Of a stretch of 40,329 bases of DNA, positions 1-10,053 are shown in pieces (position 1 is the first letter of the stretch; every line of letters begins with the position of its first letter). The notes under the pieces are model-generated. The model searched no databases, was not told the DNA's origin, and saw only the letters and a program-made list of their open reading frames with translations. The stretch is taken from assembly GCF_002901845.1 (NCBI RefSeq), contig NZ_PPQE01000026.1, forward strand, positions 1 to 40,329. The letters run 5' to 3'. Source of the DNA: Staphylococcus hominis subsp. hominis. GTDB lineage: Bacteria; Bacillota; Bacilli; Staphylococcales; Staphylococcaceae. Position numbers and translations under genes: made by a program.

Positions 1-1052
1 ATAGCGCAAGCACGTCATTAAGTGGATCAACAAGTACGAGTCTTTCAGACTCAGTAAGCGCAAGCACATCATTAAGTGGATCAACATCAACAAGCGTGAG
101 TGATTCAACAAGTGCAAGTACATCATTAAGTGAGTCAGCATCAACAAGTGTGAGTGATTCAACAAGTGCAAGCACATCATCAAGTGAATCAACGTCAACA
201 AGCGTGAGCGATTCAAATAGCGCAAGCACATCATTAAGTGGATCAACATCAACAAGCGTGAGTGATTCAACAAGTGCAAGCACATCATTAAGTGAGTCAG
301 CATCAACAAGTGTGAGTGATTCAACAAGTGCAAGCACATCATCAAGTGAATCAACGTCAACAAGTGTGAGTGATTCAACAAGTGCAAGTACATCATTAAG
401 TGAATCAACATCAACAAGCGTGAGTGATTCAACAAGTGCAAGCACATCATTAAGCGAGTCAACATCAACAAGCGTAAGTGATTCAAATAGCGCAAGCACG
501 TCATTAAGTGTGTCAGCATCAACAAGTGTGAGTGACTCAACAAGTGCAAGCACGTCATTAAGTGAATCAACGTCAACAAGCGTGAGCGATTCAACAAGTG
601 CAAGCACATCATTAAGTGAATCAACAAGTACAAGTCTTTCAGACTTAGCAAGCGCAAGCACATCATTAAGTGAGTCAGCATCAACAAGTGTGAGCGATTC
701 AAATAGCGCAAGCACGTCATTAAGTGGATCAACATCAACAAGTGTGAGTGACTCAACAAGCGCAAGCACATCATCAAGTGAATCAACGTCAACAAGTGTG
801 AGTGATTCAAATAGCGCAAGCACGTCATTAAGTGGATCAACATCAACAAGCTCATCTGAAATGCAACATTCAATGCATCATGCACATAGTCATTCTCAAC
901 TTCCTAAACACCATGAAGATTTACCTGAAACTGGTGAAGAAAATTCAAATTCTTCAATACTTGTTTCAGCTGTTGCAACAATGTTGGCTGGTTTAGGTAT
1001 GATTAGAAGATCTCGTAAAAATAAAAAAGATAATGATAGACAAAGACGTTAA
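1..1052 (+). CDS. sraP: Serine-rich repeat adhesin (SraP-type), C-terminal part, 5' truncated
   Basis: This is the 3' end of a large surface glycoprotein. The frame is open to the window edge, so the N-terminal signal peptide and ligand-binding region are missing. The visible part is an alternating Ser-X region built from 18-residue (54-bp) units such as [18 protein letters not shown], about 14 copies from nt 96 on. It is followed by a His-rich spacer (MHHAHSHSQ), the sortase motif LPETG at nt 921-935, a hydrophobic segment and an Arg/Lys-rich tail (RRSRKNKK). Serine-rich repeat proteins of this type are O-glycosylated in the cytoplasm, exported by the accessory Sec system and attached to the wall by sortase A; they mediate adhesion to host glycans and biofilm formation. 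The secY2-gtfB operon directly downstream supports the call. The gene symbol follows the S. aureus homologue; the ligand cannot be judged from this fragment. Confidence 0.93.
   Translation, partial: SASTSLSGSTSTSLSDSVSASTSLSGSTSTSVSDSTSASTSLSESASTSVSDSTSASTSSSESTSTSVSDSNSASTSLSGSTSTSVSDSTSASTSLSESASTSVSDSTSASTSSSESTSTSVSDSTSASTSLSESTSTSVSDSTSASTSLSESTSTSVSDSNSASTSLSVSASTSVSDSTSASTSLSESTSTSVSDSTSASTSLSESTSTSLSDLASASTSLSESASTSVSDSNSASTSLSGSTSTSVSDSTSASTSSSESTSTSVSDSNSASTSLSGSTSTSSSEMQHSMHHAHSHSQLPKHHEDLPETGEENSNSSILVSAVATMLAGLGMIRRSRKNKKDNDRQRR
3..863 (+). repeat. 54-bp tandem repeats encoding (Ser-X)n
   Basis: A 54-bp unit encodes 18 residues with serine at nearly every second position. Variants differ at a few sites: SDST or SDSN, SLSE, SSSE, SLSG or SLSV, and EST or ESA. 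Neighbouring unit pairs recur as blocks, for example the second and third full units after nt 96 match the last two, which suggests duplication by unequal crossing-over. One unit near nt 640 breaks the alternation (SDLAS instead of SDSxS), a TCA to TTA type change. Confidence 0.95.
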
Positions 1053-1062
1053 TAATTAAAAA

Positions 1063-1100
1063 GTAAGAGAACTTTAAAAGGCTAATGACTTCTCTCTTAC
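1063..1100 (+). terminator. Hairpin after the adhesin gene, weak terminator candidate
   Basis: Arms GTAAGAGA (1063-1070) and TCTCTTAC (1093-1100) pair perfectly over 8 bp with a 22-nt loop. No T-run follows (AATTGAAAA), so intrinsic termination would be inefficient. It may stabilise the adhesin mRNA 3' end or allow partial read-through into secY2. Confidence 0.4.
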
Positions 1101-1140
1101 AATTGAAAAAATTAATAGTTGTTTATAACGAAGGGTTTAA

Positions 1141-1188
1141 ATGTCTATTAATATGAGTCGGATGTCTTTTCTAAAAAATAGAGACTAA
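1141..1188 (+). CDS. Possible 15-codon leader peptide before secY2
   Basis: A short ORF, MSINMSRMSFLKNRD, starts with ATG five bases after an AAGGG Shine-Dalgarno-like run (1131-1135) and stops with TAA at 1186-1188. The stop codon lies inside the 5' arm of the long stem-loop at 1180-1250, an arrangement typical of leader peptides that control an RNA structure. No homologue is known to me and the ORF is short enough to be chance; translation is unproven. Confidence 0.3.
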   Translation: MSINMSRMSFLKNRD

Positions 1189-1250
1189 AGCATAATATTT
1201 GGTAAATAGTTTTAATTTAAATACCGAAATATTTTATGTCTTTAGTCTCT
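1180..1250 (+). promoter_or_regulatory. Long imperfect stem-loop in the secY2 leader
   Basis: The arm 1180-1204 pairs with 1222-1250: an 11-bp perfect outer stem (AGAGACTAAAG with CTTTAGTCTCT), then CATAA/TTATG, TATTT/AAATA and GGTA/TACC blocks. All three interruptions are small bulges on the 3' side, and the loop is about 17 nt. No U-run follows, so it is not a classic terminator. A TATAAT box at 1255-1260, lacking a clear -35, lies just after it and could be the -10 of a secY2 promoter. Confidence 0.6.
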
Positions 1251-1294
1251 TTGATATAATTAAACAAACGTTATTTAAAAATTTAGGTGGAATT

Positions 1295-2494
1295 ATGTTC
1301 AAAGAACAAGAATATAAAGTGTTATATAAAAGAATTATTTTTACGTGTTTTATTTTAGTCATTTATATTTTTGGAAGTCACATTTCAATCGTTAGTTCTA
1401 ATTCTTTTCATAGTGGCAATGATAGCTTTTTTAAACTTGCTATATCTAACGTTGGAGGAGATCTTACAAATTTAAATATTTTTTCATTAGGTCTAGGTCC
1501 TTGGTTAACATCGTTAATTCTAATCATGTTATTGAATTATAGAAATATAGATAAAATAACGAAACAAACACGTGCAGAAAAACATTATAAAGAGAGAATA
1601 TTAACGTTACTATTTGCAGGTTTTCAAAGTTATTATGTAATTAACACATATATAAATAATAATTTTATTAAAGATAATAATATAATATTACTCATGCTGA
1701 CTTTAATTACAGGTGCCATGCTATTAGTTTGGTTAGCTGACCAGAATATCACTTATGGCATCGCTGGACCTATGCCAATTGTACTTATAAGCTTAATTAA
1801 ATCACTATTTAATAATCAGCATTTTGAAAGCATACACATCAATTCTTTACTAATTATTTTAACCATTATAGCTTTAATAATTGCCTTATTATTATTGTTA
1901 TTTATTGAATTAACAGAGTATAGACTTAGTTATAGAGATATTATGAATAATGCAAACAAAAAATCGCCAACGTATTTAGCTTGGAAATTAAATCCAGCGG
2001 GTAGTATTTCAATTATGATGAGCTTATCTGTATTCGTACTTTTAAATAATTTAATCCATCTTATTGGAGCAATTTTTGGAAAGCATTTGAATTTGTATTT
2101 CTTAAGTTTTTCTAATCCAATAGGTATAACAAGTTACTTTGTTATTCAAATTATATTGAACTATGTCTTGTCTCGCTTTTTAATTAATACGAAAAGAAAA
2201 GCTGATGAATTTTTAAAAAATGGAAATTACTTTGATACTATTTATCCAGGTAAGGATACTGAACGTTTTTTAAATCGTAAAGCTCGAAAAGTATGTTGGA
2301 TTGGAGCAATTATCGTAGCATTGATTCTTGCTTTTCCAATGTATTTGACATTACTTGCACCTGGTTTTTCTAAAGAAATATATTTTTCAGTACAACTTAT
2401 TATATTGGTATACATCAGTATTAATATAGGAGAAACAATACGTACATATTTATATTTTGACCGTTATAAAGAAATTTTAAATAAATATTGGTAG
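1295..2494 (+). CDS. secY2: Accessory Sec translocase channel SecY2
   Basis: This 399-residue polytopic membrane protein has about ten hydrophobic segments and SecY-like topology, and its length matches SecY2 of other staphylococci and streptococci. It forms the membrane channel dedicated to export of the glycosylated serine-rich adhesin, working with SecA2 and Asp1-3. The start is ATG 1295, after AGGTGG at 1285-1290; an in-frame TTG further upstream at 1199 has no RBS and would add a non-SecY N-terminus. The gene leads a tightly packed operon, with asp1 starting 9 nt after its stop. The family is well known; the role here is assigned from synteny and membrane pattern. Confidence 0.93.
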   Translation: MFKEQEYKVLYKRIIFTCFILVIYIFGSHISIVSSNSFHSGNDSFFKLAISNVGGDLTNLNIFSLGLGPWLTSLILIMLLNYRNIDKITKQTRAEKHYKERILTLLFAGFQSYYVINTYINNNFIKDNNIILLMLTLITGAMLLVWLADQNITYGIAGPMPIVLISLIKSLFNNQHFESIHINSLLIILTIIALIIALLLLLFIELTEYRLSYRDIMNNANKKSPTYLAWKLNPAGSISIMMSLSVFVLLNNLIHLIGAIFGKHLNLYFLSFSNPIGITSYFVIQIILNYVLSRFLINTKRKADEFLKNGNYFDTIYPGKDTERFLNRKARKVCWIGAIIVALILAFPMYLTLLAPGFSKEIYFSVQLIILVYISINIGETIRTYLYFDRYKEILNKYW

Positions 2495-2503
2495 GAGATT
2501 GTT

Positions 2504-4072
2504 ATGAAACAGTTTATACCTGCATGGTATGACTCTAAAAATTGGTGGAATAGCACTACACAACCGTTTTATATAAAAAGAAAAGTCACAGAATTTGACG
2601 ATATGATTAGTTTAATTTCTATGCATCAAAAAAATAATTCACAGTTCAATACCATTATTTTAAATTATCAACCGATGCTAAGATTATTTCTTCATAGACA
2701 CGGGCTATATGAAATGTCTTATTGGTCACTTTTTGATGATATTCAAGGGGTAGCCCAAATGTCGCCACAAGCGATAGACTATAGAGATTTAGAATGGCCA
2801 GAAGATACCGAGTTTATCTATACGCCATTTCAAGTTATAGCAATTACCAGTGAAACTACTTATTCTAAAATGAATTTTAGCCAAGAAGGTTATCTCTTCG
2901 AAATAGAAACATATAAAGAGAAGTCATTGCAAGTTAAATATTTATTTGATGATAGAGGATTCATTTCTTCAATTGAAAAGTTTCAAAATAATGGACAACC
3001 TAGTTATAAAGAATATCTAGATATTAATGGTCATACTATTATGATACAAAGTCTTATAACACAAAAAGTTGAAATTTCTCGTGATTTTTATAGTCAATTT
3101 GAAAAAATAGAGTATTCGAGTATTGAAGAGATTATTTATGAAAAATTAAGTCAATATTATTTTAAATATATAGAACATCATGACAACGTCATCGTCGCAG
3201 CTGATCAACATCATAACGACATGATTAACAAGATATTTGATTTAAAAAATCTTTGTTTTTCAGTATTTACTCAACGTAATCGAACATTAGAGGAATCAAT
3301 ATTACAATCTATTATTCAGGCACAATATTGTATTGTAGATACATTAGAAAATGAACAACTTATTAAAGATTTTGTGAAAAAGCATGATATCGCTAACCAC
3401 TTTAGTTTAATGCGTATTACACCCTTCGATGTACAAACGCTACCTAATATGAGTAGTCAACTCTATGAAACCAATATTGGAGTTTGGATAGATAGTTTAA
3501 ATGAAGTAAGACTCAAAGAATTAATAGATATACTTATACAATATAGTGTAGAAAGAGAAAATATCAGATTGCATTTATTAACTAGAAAAGATGATACTGA
3601 TATTCCAGAATGGCTTACTTATAAAATTAAAAATACTAACGAACAATTAAATAAAAATGAGGAACAGTTATCTTTAGAAGTACGAGATATTTTAGAAACA
3701 GAAATTGAAGAAATTGAATATATTAAACTTATTTTTGTACCTTTTGAGGAGCATTTATTGAAAGAAATGTCTCACTTACGAGTAATGATAGACTTAGGAA
3801 ATGAGCCTGACTTATACTTGCAAATTTCAAGTATCAGTGTAGGTATTCCGCAAATAAATCAACTTAAAACGAATTATGTTGACCATAAACTAAATGGTTT
3901 AATTATTAATGATACGTCTGAATTGATTATGGCGCTAGATTTCTATCTATTAAATCTTAAAAATTGGAATTATTCATTTGCACACTCTATAAAATTAAGT
4001 GAAGAATTCAGTTCTTCTAAGATTATTACACAGTTAAACCATTTGATTGAAGGTGAAAATAATGGGACGTAA
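2504..4072 (+). CDS. asp1: Accessory Sec system protein Asp1
   Basis: A 522-residue cytoplasmic protein in the fixed asp1 position between secY2 and asp2. Asp1 proteins have a glycosyltransferase-B-like fold without known catalysis and form the Asp1-Asp2-Asp3 complex that brings the modified adhesin to SecA2. ATG 2504 follows an AGGAG sequence closely. The 3' end overlaps asp2 by 11 nt, indicating translational coupling. No signal peptide or membrane segment is seen. The assignment rests on length, neighbours and overall family appearance rather than on a single motif. Confidence 0.9.
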   Translation: MKQFIPAWYDSKNWWNSTTQPFYIKRKVTEFDDMISLISMHQKNNSQFNTIILNYQPMLRLFLHRHGLYEMSYWSLFDDIQGVAQMSPQAIDYRDLEWPEDTEFIYTPFQVIAITSETTYSKMNFSQEGYLFEIETYKEKSLQVKYLFDDRGFISSIEKFQNNGQPSYKEYLDINGHTIMIQSLITQKVEISRDFYSQFEKIEYSSIEEIIYEKLSQYYFKYIEHHDNVIVAADQHHNDMINKIFDLKNLCFSVFTQRNRTLEESILQSIIQAQYCIVDTLENEQLIKDFVKKHDIANHFSLMRITPFDVQTLPNMSSQLYETNIGVWIDSLNEVRLKELIDILIQYSVERENIRLHLLTRKDDTDIPEWLTYKIKNTNEQLNKNEEQLSLEVRDILETEIEEIEYIKLIFVPFEEHLLKEMSHLRVMIDLGNEPDLYLQISSISVGIPQINQLKTNYVDHKLNGLIINDTSELIMALDFYLLNLKNWNYSFAHSIKLSEEFSSSKIITQLNHLIEGENNGT

Positions 4073-5624
4073 ATTTAGAGTACTACAAATAGGAGGACAT
4101 GATTTAGGTTCACTGTTTAAGGAAAAAGAAGATGTCGAATGGGATTATCTTGACGATGCAGTATTTCATTTTGAAAGTGGATATATTGATGCAGTTCAAG
4201 AGATTCTAAAGGTCTATGGTGAATTCAATCTTGTCTTTGTGCAAAGTCCATATTCACAATCACTCATGAAACTACTTCATTTAGTGAGTGTCCCGCATAA
4301 TACAGTAATAGATTTTCATGTATGGTCAGACCTCTATGAAAATGATTCTTTAGTAAGATCTAAATTAATAAAACCTTTATATTATGAAAATGAAGAAATG
4401 TTACAACATAAATTATTTTCAGTCACTTTCGCGAAACAATATGGTGATAGAGTTTCCCCTATAAAAGTAATGGTCAATTCTAGTTTTAAAGGAGAATATC
4501 ATTATCAAGGAAATAAGGCACTCGTACTTGAGGGAGATTTTGGAACGGAGTTTACACCATTACTTACATGGACACAAAATCTTGTTAATGATGCAAATAT
4601 AGTTAACGAAATTTGGCCTGAATATACGATAGAAGGAGATATTGATCTTGAATATACGCTACGAATATTTCCATTTGGATCAACGGATATACCAGAAATG
4701 ACCTTTCACTATCACCAAAAAGACTTATTGAACCCCATTCAATTACCACGATTATCTTATCAAGCGAATATAAGTGTGTCACTTAAAGCAAAAGGGAAAG
4801 GTAAGATTAGTGTTGGAGCAGTACATAAGAGATGGTCACGTCTTGAAATGGGACAATTTATTATGGGGGGGCAGCGATTTTCAGATAGTTCTAGAGATGA
4901 ATTTATTTATTACTTTAATCCGGGTGATATGAAACCACCACTTAATGTTTATTTTAGTGGATATCGACCAGCCGAAGGATTCGAAGGCTTTTATATGATG
5001 ACTAAAATGAATGCCCCATTTATGTTAATTAGTGATCCAAGGCTAGAAGGTGGCGCATTTTATTTAGGATCAGAGGAGTATGAACAAAAAATCATTAAGG
5101 TAATCAAAGAAGCTTTAAGATTTTTAAATTTTAAAGACAATGATTTAATATTATCTGGATTATCGATGGGGTCATTTGGTGCACTTTATTATGCTACTGT
5201 GCTTGAACCAGCTGCAGTTATTATAGGTAAGCCACTTATAAATATTGGTACGATTGCGAATAATATGAAACTACTTCGCCCTAATGAATTTGGTACTGCT
5301 AATGATGTGCTATTAACAAATGAGGGAGGAGTTTCAAAACAAGATATTGATAACATGGATCAACGTTTTTGGAATAAATTAAAACATAGTCACCTTTCTG
5401 ATACTATATTTGCAATTGCATACATGGAGCATGATGATTACGATGCAATGGCATTTCACAATATATCACCTATATTAAGCAAACAACGTGCACATGTGAT
5501 GAGTCGTGGCGTACCAGGTCGTCATAATGATGACTCACCAACAATAACAAACTGGTTTATTAACTTTTATAATATGATTTTAGAAGATAGATTTGGGAGA
5601 GATTCACATGCAAGCACTAAATAA
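4062..5624 (+). CDS. asp2: Accessory Sec system protein Asp2, alpha/beta-hydrolase-like acetyltransferase
   Basis: A 520-residue protein with an alpha/beta-hydrolase-like C-terminal half. The nucleophile elbow GLSMGSFG places the catalytic Ser at about residue 368. In Streptococcus gordonii, Asp2 is known to O-acetylate GlcNAc on the adhesin and also to be needed for export. The start is taken as ATG 4062 with AAGGTGA upstream; an in-frame TTG at 4047 is less likely. It overlaps asp1 by 11 nt and asp3 by 17 nt. Retention of the Ser motif suggests that the acetyltransferase activity is intact, which is an inference from family knowledge. Confidence 0.92.
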   Translation: MGRKFRVLQIGGHDLGSLFKEKEDVEWDYLDDAVFHFESGYIDAVQEILKVYGEFNLVFVQSPYSQSLMKLLHLVSVPHNTVIDFHVWSDLYENDSLVRSKLIKPLYYENEEMLQHKLFSVTFAKQYGDRVSPIKVMVNSSFKGEYHYQGNKALVLEGDFGTEFTPLLTWTQNLVNDANIVNEIWPEYTIEGDIDLEYTLRIFPFGSTDIPEMTFHYHQKDLLNPIQLPRLSYQANISVSLKAKGKGKISVGAVHKRWSRLEMGQFIMGGQRFSDSSRDEFIYYFNPGDMKPPLNVYFSGYRPAEGFEGFYMMTKMNAPFMLISDPRLEGGAFYLGSEEYEQKIIKVIKEALRFLNFKDNDLILSGLSMGSFGALYYATVLEPAAVIIGKPLINIGTIANNMKLLRPNEFGTANDVLLTNEGGVSKQDIDNMDQRFWNKLKHSHLSDTIFAIAYMEHDDYDAMAFHNISPILSKQRAHVMSRGVPGRHNDDSPTITNWFINFYNMILEDRFGRDSHASTK

Positions 5625-6159
5625 TTATCGTATTGAATGGCGCTATATCCATCCTTCAACATTTATGTATGGAACGACATTACAGTTTAAAAAAGAAGGT
5701 GCATTGTTTAAAAACCCGCTTATGCCTTCAGGAACAGTGATTCATGCTTGGCATATGCTCGCACGCTTTGATATGGACAAGGCAGTGCCCTCTCTTCCAA
5801 TTTTAAGAAAAGGGCATCATTATGAAATTAAACTAAATTTCGAGGTTCAACCTCCACGTGCTGCATACGTTAAAGTCACATTTTATCGAAAAAATGATTC
5901 TGAATTGTCGTATGTAATTATTGAAAAGAAAGATGAAATCACAGAATTTAAATTTCCTCAAGAAGCCTATGCTTATAAAATTGAACTTATCAATTCTGGA
6001 TTAAATTTTCTTTTATTTCATAATATCATTATTAGTGAGGCAGAAAATAAACATCTTAAAAATGATACCACTACAGATAAAATTGAAATAATAAATAAAA
6101 TCATTCATCAGACCAACACTACTAATGGAGGGATATCATATGGCAAATCGATTGAATGA
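5608..6159 (+). CDS. asp3: Accessory Sec system protein Asp3
   Basis: A 183-residue protein in the invariant asp3 position. Asp3 proteins have a carbohydrate-binding-module-like beta fold and bind the Asp1-Asp2 pair and unfolded serine-rich repeat substrate. ATG 5608 follows GGGAGA at 5595-5600; a TTG at 5593 in the same frame lacks an RBS. The gene overlaps asp2 by 17 nt and the 5' end of secA2 by 20 nt, so all are likely translated in a coupled way. There is no signal peptide. Confidence 0.9.
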   Translation: MQALNNYRIEWRYIHPSTFMYGTTLQFKKEGALFKNPLMPSGTVIHAWHMLARFDMDKAVPSLPILRKGHHYEIKLNFEVQPPRAAYVKVTFYRKNDSELSYVIIEKKDEITEFKFPQEAYAYKIELINSGLNFLLFHNIIISEAENKHLKNDTTTDKIEIINKIIHQTNTTNGGISYGKSIE

Positions 6160-8530
6160 TATGATTAATCATATCCGCTTAAAACGAATAGATAAACTAC
6201 TATCTGAAGTCAATCGCTATAGTCAATTATTTGCCACATATTCTGATGAAGCGCTTCAAGCCAAAACTATCGAGTTTAAACAACGATTAAAAGATCAGAA
6301 ATTGTCTCTAAATCAATTATTACCAGAAGCTTATGCTACGATACGTGAAGCATCTAAACGAGTGTTACATATGTATCCAAAAGACGTACAAGTCATGGGC
6401 GCTATAGTGATGCATCAAGGAAATATCGCTGAAATGCAAACAGGTGAAGGTAAAACATTAACTGCAACAATGCCTTTATATTTAAATGCATTAAGTGGGA
6501 AAACAGCTTATCTTATTACGACAAATGATTATTTAGCGAATCGAGATTTACAAGAAATGAAGCCATTATACGAATGGCTAGGTTTAACAGCATCTCTAGG
6601 TTTTGTAGATATACCTGATTATGAATATGATGAGGGAGAAAAAAAGAAATTATATAATCACGATATTGTCTATACGACGAATGGACGTTTAGGATTCGAT
6701 TATTTATTTGATAATCTTGCTGATCATATTAATGCAAAATATTTGCCAGAACTTAATTTTGCAATCATCGATGAGATTGACTCTATTATATTAGATGCGG
6801 CGCAAACACCTCTTGTTATCTCAGGTGCACCACGTGTTCAATCAAATTTATTTCATATTGTTAAATTATTTATTGAGACATTAGAAGAAGATGAGCATTT
6901 TAAAGTAAATTTAAATAAGAAAGAAGTTTGGCTCACTAAAGAAGGAATTGAAAAAGCCAATCATTATTTTAAAATCGACAATATGTATAAAATTAAATAT
7001 TTCGATTTAGTCCGTGTTATTAACTTATCATTACGTGCAAAGTATCTTTTTCAAGATAACCTAGACTATTTTATTTATAACGGAGAAGTGGTATTAATCG
7101 ATCGTATTACTGGACGCATGTTGCCAGGTACTAAACTTCAATCAGGACTACATCAAGCACTTGAAGTAAAAGAAAATGTCGAATTATCACAAGACTTTAG
7201 TGTTATGGCAACAATTACTTTCCAGAATTTATTTAAGCTATTTAATAAATTTTCAGGTATGACAGGAACTGGAAAACTTGGAGAAAAAGAATTTTTTGAA
7301 TTATATTCAAAAATAGTGATTCAAATCCCAACCCATCATCCAATTATACGCGAAGACAAAGAAGATAGAGTTTATATGAAATCTGAAGATAAAAACAAAG
7401 CAATACTTGAAAAGATAATTCATATTCATCAAACGAAGCAACCCGTATTACTTATTACGCGCACTGCTGAAGCTGCTGAATTTTTTTCTGCCCAATTATT
7501 TGAACAAAATATCCCTAATAATTTATTAATTGCTCAAAATGTAGCAAAAGAAGCACAAATGATTGCAGAAGCGGGACAGCAAGAGGCTGTTACCGTGTCT
7601 ACAAGTATGGCAGGAAGAGGAACAGACATCAAACTTGGTAACGGGGTACACGAACTAGGTGGACTAGCAGTCATCATTAATGAACATATGGAAAATAGTA
7701 GAGTGGATCGACAACTTCGTGGCCGTGCTGGACGACAAGGAGATCCTGGACTGTCTCAAATATATGTTTCGTTAGATGATTATATTGTAAAACGATGGAG
7801 TAATACCAAATGGGCTAATAATGATAAAATCCAAAAAATAGATTACCAAAAATTACAATATAGTCCGTTTTTTAGAAATAAAGTGAGAAATATTGTGAAA
7901 AAAGCACAACGTGTGTCTGAAGAAACAGCGATGGTTAATCGAGAAATGGCAAATGAGTTTGAGAAAAGTATAGGTATTCAACGTGAACATATATATAAAG
8001 AACGTGATCGTATTTTGGCAACAGATGATTTTAAAGAATTTGATTTTGAACAATTAGCACGTGATGTTTTTGAATATGACATTAAAACAAAGTATATAGT
8101 CACTGAAAATGATGTAGTTCATTATATTTACAATCATCTAAGTTTTAATTTCAAAGATGAAACGATGACTCAACATCTTGAATCCAGAGAAAGTATTATC
8201 AATTTCCTTCTTCAGCAATTTAATAAACAATTAGAAAAGAACCTTAATACTGTTAATGATGCGTATTTAAAATTAAGATTTTTACAAAAAGCAATTCTTA
8301 AAGCTATTGATGTCGAATGGATTAATCAAGTAGATCAATTACAACAATTAAAAGCAAGTGTGAATAATCGTCAAAACGGCCAACGTAATGCGATTTTTGA
8401 ATACCATAGAGTAGCATTAGAAACATATGAACATATGACAATGAATATTAAAAGAGAAATGATTCGAAACTTATGTCTAAGCATTTTAACATTTGATAAA
8501 AAGCAAGATTTAGTGATACATTTCCCATAA
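6140..8530 (+). CDS. secA2: Accessory Sec ATPase SecA2
   Basis: A 796-residue motor ATPase, shorter than housekeeping SecA and without the C-terminal Cys-rich zinc-binding tail. Walker A is TGEGKT at residues 101-106 and the DEAD-like Walker B is DEID at about 211-214. The later motifs [12 protein letters not shown] and [12 protein letters not shown] of the second helicase domain are intact. It powers export of the serine-rich adhesin through SecY2 together with Asp1-3. The start is ATG 6140, seven bases after GGAGGG; an in-frame ATG at 6125 would itself overlap the RBS. gtfA follows after 17 nt. Confidence 0.96.
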   Translation: MANRLNDMINHIRLKRIDKLLSEVNRYSQLFATYSDEALQAKTIEFKQRLKDQKLSLNQLLPEAYATIREASKRVLHMYPKDVQVMGAIVMHQGNIAEMQTGEGKTLTATMPLYLNALSGKTAYLITTNDYLANRDLQEMKPLYEWLGLTASLGFVDIPDYEYDEGEKKKLYNHDIVYTTNGRLGFDYLFDNLADHINAKYLPELNFAIIDEIDSIILDAAQTPLVISGAPRVQSNLFHIVKLFIETLEEDEHFKVNLNKKEVWLTKEGIEKANHYFKIDNMYKIKYFDLVRVINLSLRAKYLFQDNLDYFIYNGEVVLIDRITGRMLPGTKLQSGLHQALEVKENVELSQDFSVMATITFQNLFKLFNKFSGMTGTGKLGEKEFFELYSKIVIQIPTHHPIIREDKEDRVYMKSEDKNKAILEKIIHIHQTKQPVLLITRTAEAAEFFSAQLFEQNIPNNLLIAQNVAKEAQMIAEAGQQEAVTVSTSMAGRGTDIKLGNGVHELGGLAVIINEHMENSRVDRQLRGRAGRQGDPGLSQIYVSLDDYIVKRWSNTKWANNDKIQKIDYQKLQYSPFFRNKVRNIVKKAQRVSEETAMVNREMANEFEKSIGIQREHIYKERDRILATDDFKEFDFEQLARDVFEYDIKTKYIVTENDVVHYIYNHLSFNFKDETMTQHLESRESIINFLLQQFNKQLEKNLNTVNDAYLKLRFLQKAILKAIDVEWINQVDQLQQLKASVNNRQNGQRNAIFEYHRVALETYEHMTMNIKREMIRNLCLSILTFDKKQDLVIHFP

Positions 8531-8547
8531 AGTTGAGGTGTTTTTTA

Positions 8548-10053
8548 GTGACCATTTATAATATAAATTTTGGAATTGGCTGGGCAAGTAGCGGAGTAGA
8601 ATATGCACAAGCTTATCGCGCCAAATTATTAAGACAAATTAATCAATCAGCTAAATTTATTTTTTTAGATTTTATTTCATCTGAAAATATTCAAACATTA
8701 ACCCACAATATTGGCTTTAAAGATGATGAAGTTATATGGTTATATCAATATTTTAGTGATATTAAGATAGCACCCACGACCTATACGATTGACCAACTGA
8801 TTCAAGATTTAGGTAATCCTGTTACTGCACGTATTCAAACAGGAAAAGTATTACGTTTATATATTGGTAATGATCAATCTTATGTAAGTTGCTATTTAAA
8901 AGAGGAAGATAAAGAAGTTGTAGATCGTGCTGAGTTTGTTGTGAATGGAATGCTGATACGAAAAGATTATTATAGTTATGTTCGTACGTTTTCAGAGTAT
9001 TATGCACCAAAGGATAATCGTGCCAAAGTGTATATGAGACAGTTTTATAATGAAGATGGTTCTGTGGTATATCGAGAGTATATTGATGGAAATTCGAGTA
9101 TATATGTGTTTGATGATGCTAGATTATACAGTAAACAACATTTTGTAGCTTATTTCATGCAACAGTTACATTTAACTTCGGATGATATAGTCATTATTGA
9201 TCGTTCTACAAAAGTAGGGCAAGCTATTCTTGAAAATAAAGGCCCTAGTAAAGTAGGAATTGTAGTTCACGCTGAACATTATAGTGAAAATTCAACAGAT
9301 GATACTCATATTTTATGGAATAATTTCTATGAATATGTATTTTCTAAAGCCCCTTTTATTGATTTTTATATTACAGCCACAGATTTACAAAATAAAATCT
9401 TATCTGAGCAATTTAAAAAATACACATCATATCAACCACGTATACGCACGATTCCAGTGGGCAGTTTGCAACAGCTTAAATATCCTAAGGAACATCGTCA
9501 ACCTTACTCGATGTTAACTGCCTCAAGACTAGCTAGTGAAAAACATGTAGACTGGATTGTTAAAGCAGCAATTAAAGCTAAAAAAGAAGTGCCTAAATTA
9601 AGATTTGATATATATGGGCATGGTGGCGAAAAATCAAATATTGAAAATATTATTAAAGAAAATCATGCAGAAGATTACATTCAATTAAAAGGACATGTCA
9701 ACTTAGAAGATATTTATGCGAATTATGAATTATTTGTTTCTGCTTCTACAAGTGAAGGATTTGGGCTTACTTTAATGGAAGCAGTAGGTTCTGGTCTTGG
9801 TATGATAGGTTTTGCAGTCAATTACGGCAATCCTACATTTATTGAAGAGGGTAAGAATGGATATCTCATTCCAATAGAGAAAGACAATCAAAATATAGAA
9901 AATATTACTGATAGAATGGCAAAAAAAATCATTCAATATTTCAATAAAGGATTAACACGTCCTCATGACATGTCTTATAAAATTGCAAAACCTTATGAAA
10001 CAACAAATATCACGCAAAAATGGCAAAATTTAATTAATGAGGTGCTACAATGA
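8548..10053 (+). CDS. gtfA: GlcNAc transferase GtfA of the adhesin glycosylation complex
   Basis: A 501-residue GT-B glycosyltransferase. The N-terminus YNINFGIGWASSGVEYAQ is typical of GtfA, and the retaining-transferase EX7E motif is visible (E403-GFGLTLM-E411). With GtfB it adds GlcNAc to Ser/Thr of the serine-rich repeats in the cytoplasm before export. Start GTG 8548 is chosen because GAGGTG lies seven bases upstream and the resulting N-terminus begins directly with the conserved block; TTG 8533 in the same frame adds a non-conserved stretch. It overlaps gtfB by 4 nt (ATGA), so the two partners are probably made in step. Confidence 0.95.
   Translation: MTIYNINFGIGWASSGVEYAQAYRAKLLRQINQSAKFIFLDFISSENIQTLTHNIGFKDDEVIWLYQYFSDIKIAPTTYTIDQLIQDLGNPVTARIQTGKVLRLYIGNDQSYVSCYLKEEDKEVVDRAEFVVNGMLIRKDYYSYVRTFSEYYAPKDNRAKVYMRQFYNEDGSVVYREYIDGNSSIYVFDDARLYSKQHFVAYFMQQLHLTSDDIVIIDRSTKVGQAILENKGPSKVGIVVHAEHYSENSTDDTHILWNNFYEYVFSKAPFIDFYITATDLQNKILSEQFKKYTSYQPRIRTIPVGSLQQLKYPKEHRQPYSMLTASRLASEKHVDWIVKAAIKAKKEVPKLRFDIYGHGGEKSNIENIIKENHAEDYIQLKGHVNLEDIYANYELFVSASTSEGFGLTLMEAVGSGLGMIGFAVNYGNPTFIEEGKNGYLIPIEKDNQNIENITDRMAKKIIQYFNKGLTRPHDMSYKIAKPYETTNITQKWQNLINEVLQ

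Noticed and set aside
1199..1294. A 32-residue N-terminal extension of SecY2 from TTG 1199
   Set aside because: It has no RBS and lies in the stem-loop, while ATG 1295 has AGGTGG and gives the family's usual length.
7853..8053. Minus-strand ORF inside secA2
   Set aside because: It is a frame shadow of a strongly conserved gene with no RBS or family resemblance.
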